From: Rubrivivax rivuli | GTDB taxonomy: Bacteria > Pseudomonadota > Gammaproteobacteria > Burkholderiales > Burkholderiaceae_C | DNA length: 64,000 bases | NCBI RefSeq assembly: GCF_004016505.1 | Contig: NZ_SACR01000002.1 | Coordinates: forward strand, 558,001-622,000 | Reading direction: 5' to 3' | Part shown: piece after piece, positions 62,597-64,000 of the stretch | Position numbering within the stretch: position 1 is the first letter of the stretch | How the letters are laid out: each line of letters begins with the position of its first letter | Notes under the pieces: generated by a model | Databases searched by the model: none | What the model was told of the DNA's origin: nothing | Seen by the model: only the letters and a program-made list of their open reading frames with translations | Position numbers and translations under genes: made by a program

Positions 62597-63949
62597 TCAG
62601 TGCAGCTTCACGTGCGGCTCGGTGCGCCGCACGATGGACCGGGCCAGCGTGTCCAGCACCACCTTCACCCAGCCGTGCAGGGCCAGCTCGTGCATCTTGT
62701 ACAGGCTTTGGTACATCAACTTGGCGAAGTAGCCCTCCACCATCAGGCTGCCGCCCTTCATGCCGCTGACCAGGCCGCCCATCATGCTGCCCACGGTGCT
62801 GAACTCGCCCAGGCTCACGAGCGAGCCGAAATCGCGGTAGTACCAGGGCTGCAGCGGCTGGCCCTTCACGCGGCGCCGCAGCTGCTTGAGCAGGTGCTTG
62901 GCCTGCTGGTGCGCCGCCTGCGCGCGCGGCGGCACGATCTTCACGCCGGTGCCGTGGTCGCGCGCGCCGCGGCCCTCCTGCACGTCCTTCCACTCGCAGG
63001 CGGCGCAGTCGCCGATGGCGAAGATGGCCTCGTCGCGCGTGCTCTGCAGCGTGTCGCGCACGACGATCTGGTTGACGCGGTTGGTCTCCAGGCCGCCGAT
63101 GTCCTTGAGGAAGTCGGGCGCCTTCACGCCTGCAGCCCAGACAATCAGCTCGGCCGGCAGCACGCGCCCGTCGGCCAGGTGCACGGCGCCGGCCGACACC
63201 GCCGCCACCTTGCCGCTGGTGTGCACGGCCACGCCCAGGTTCTTCAGCAGCTTTTCGGTGGCCGTGCTCAGGCGTTCGGGCAGCGCCGGCAGCACACGCG
63301 GCGCGGCCTCCACCACGGCGAGCTGGATGTCCTTGTCGGCATCCACCCGGTCCAGCCCGTAGGCCACCACCTCGCGCGTGGTGCGGTGCAGTTCGGCGGC
63401 CAGCTCCACGCCCGTGGCGCCCGCGCCGATGATGGCCACGTGCAGCTGCTCGGGCCGCAGCGGCTCGCTCTGCGAGTGCGCGCGGATGCAGGCGTTGACC
63501 ATGCGCTGGTGGAATCGCAGCGCATCGGCCGCCGACTCCAGCCGCATCGCGTGCTCGCGCACGCCGGGTGTGCCGAAGTCGTTGCTCTGGCTGCCCACCG
63601 CGATCACCAGCGTGTCGTAGGGCACGTCGCGCGCCGGGGCCACTTCCACGCCTTCGTCGTCGAGATAAGGCGCCACCTTCACCAGGCGCTGCTCACGGTC
63701 GAGCCCCGTCATCTGGCCCACGCGGTAAGTGAAGTGATGCCAGTGGCTCTGCGCGAGGTAGCCCACCTCGTGGTCGGCCATGTCCATGCTGCCGGCCGCG
63801 ATCTCGTGCAGCTTGGGCTTCCAGACGTGGGTGCGGTTCTTCTCGATCAGCGTGATGTGCGCCTGCCCGCGCCGACCCATCGTGTCGCCCAGGCGCGTGG
63901 CCAGTTCCAGCCCACCGGCGCCGCCGCCGACGATGACGATGCGGTGCAT
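62597..63949 (-). CDS. NDH-2-like NAD(P)/FAD-dependent dehydrogenase
   Basis: A 450-residue membrane-associated flavoprotein of the type II NADH dehydrogenase family. The start at 63949 (MHRIVIVGGGAGGLELATRL) has the FAD motif GGGAGG at once, as in relatives; an in-frame ATG at 63976 is possible. The second nucleotide site is AIIGAGATGVELAAEL, and the FAD C-terminal motif is AIFAIGDCAACE. The C-terminal 100 residues contain amphipathic and hydrophobic helices (MMGGLVSGMKGGSLMVEGY) that would dock it on the inner membrane. It passes electrons from NADH to quinone without proton pumping. It is convergent with the EAL gene, 7 bases apart. Confidence 0.92.
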   Translation of the reverse strand: MHRIVIVGGGAGGLELATRLGDTMGRRGQAHITLIEKNRTHVWKPKLHEIAAGSMDMADHEVGYLAQSHWHHFTYRVGQMTGLDREQRLVKVAPYLDDEGVEVAPARDVPYDTLVIAVGSQSNDFGTPGVREHAMRLESAADALRFHQRMVNACIRAHSQSEPLRPEQLHVAIIGAGATGVELAAELHRTTREVVAYGLDRVDADKDIQLAVVEAAPRVLPALPERLSTATEKLLKNLGVAVHTSGKVAAVSAGAVHLADGRVLPAELIVWAAGVKAPDFLKDIGGLETNRVNQIVVRDTLQSTRDEAIFAIGDCAACEWKDVQEGRGARDHGTGVKIVPPRAQAAHQQAKHLLKQLRRRVKGQPLQPWYYRDFGSLVSLGEFSTVGSMMGGLVSGMKGGSLMVEGYFAKLMYQSLYKMHELALHGWVKVVLDTLARSIVRRTEPHVKLH

Positions 63950-64000
63950 GGCAGGGGCGTTGCGGGCTTGCGGCATGGGCGGTCGGGCATGAAGCCGAAG

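Overview
The window is a GC-rich (about 70% G+C by eye), gene-dense stretch of chromosome from a betaproteobacterium of the order Burkholderiales. The best guess is the Rubrivivax/Roseateles/Leptothrix (Sphaerotilaceae) or Comamonadaceae side of the order. The reasons are the gene order tyrS, M23 peptidase, anmK, erpA, rpsI, rplM; a Bug-type solute-binding protein; PEP-CTERM proteins; an intergenic repeat of the type seen in that group; and the GGAGACAAGACC-ATG start contexts. No tRNA, rRNA, CRISPR array, insertion sequence or prophage was found. Nearly all long antisense open frames are GC-driven shadows.

Region 1 (1-8.5 kb) is a pectin/oligogalacturonate utilisation locus. It holds a carbohydrate ABC importer (permease cut by the window edge, MsmX/UgpC-type ATPase, binding protein), an oligogalacturonate lyase, a secreted pectinesterase-pectate lyase fusion, a KdgR-like IclR regulator and an HpcH/HpaI-type aldolase. 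The fusion enzyme would de-esterify and cut pectate outside the cytoplasm, the ABC system would import the oligomers, and Ogl would split them to unsaturated monomers. Region 2 (8.5-17.4 kb) is mixed: an S4 RNA-binding protein, UPF0149, diacylglycerol kinase, an unusual methyltransferase, a cupin plus glycerate 2-kinase pair, a PEP-CTERM protein, a Gfo/Idh/MocA oxidoreductase, a TRIC channel and a chemoreceptor. Region 3 (17.5-26.7 kb) has a Pro/Ala-rich envelope protein, tal-pgi-HAD (sugar phosphates), and a five-gene minus-strand run of DUF2796, ABC ATPase, ABC permease, DUF3299 and AI-2E/PerM. That run resembles a metal (possibly zinc) handling operon.

Region 4 (26.7-33.1 kb) has a 5'-nucleotidase, a tail-anchored Ser/Thr kinase, a second PEP-CTERM protein, an ExeM/NucH-type secreted nuclease and a Crp/Fnr regulator. 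Region 5 (33.2-41.9 kb) is an operon that places a complete Liv-type ABC transporter between two different acyl-CoA ligases. It is divergent from the Crp/Fnr gene, with an 18-bp palindrome in the shared spacer. This is the strongest candidate in the window for an uncharacterised system: import of a carboxylic acid coupled to CoA activation.

Region 6 (41.9-50.5 kb) has a SOUL haem-binding protein, an orphan Bug protein, dtd, a cation diffusion facilitator, then tyrS, M23, anmK, erpA and rpsI-rplM. Region 7 (50.5-64 kb) has DUF2726, SrkA kinase, htpG with a clear heat-shock (sigma-32) promoter, a RIO kinase, an amidase, an M16 peptidase, a BrkB/YihY protein, an XRE/MmyB-like regulator divergent from a DUF2834 membrane protein, ferredoxin-NADP reductase, an EAL protein and an NDH-2-like dehydrogenase. 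Starts were chosen by ribosome-binding sites, signal peptides and family N-termini, and differ in several places from the longest open frame.
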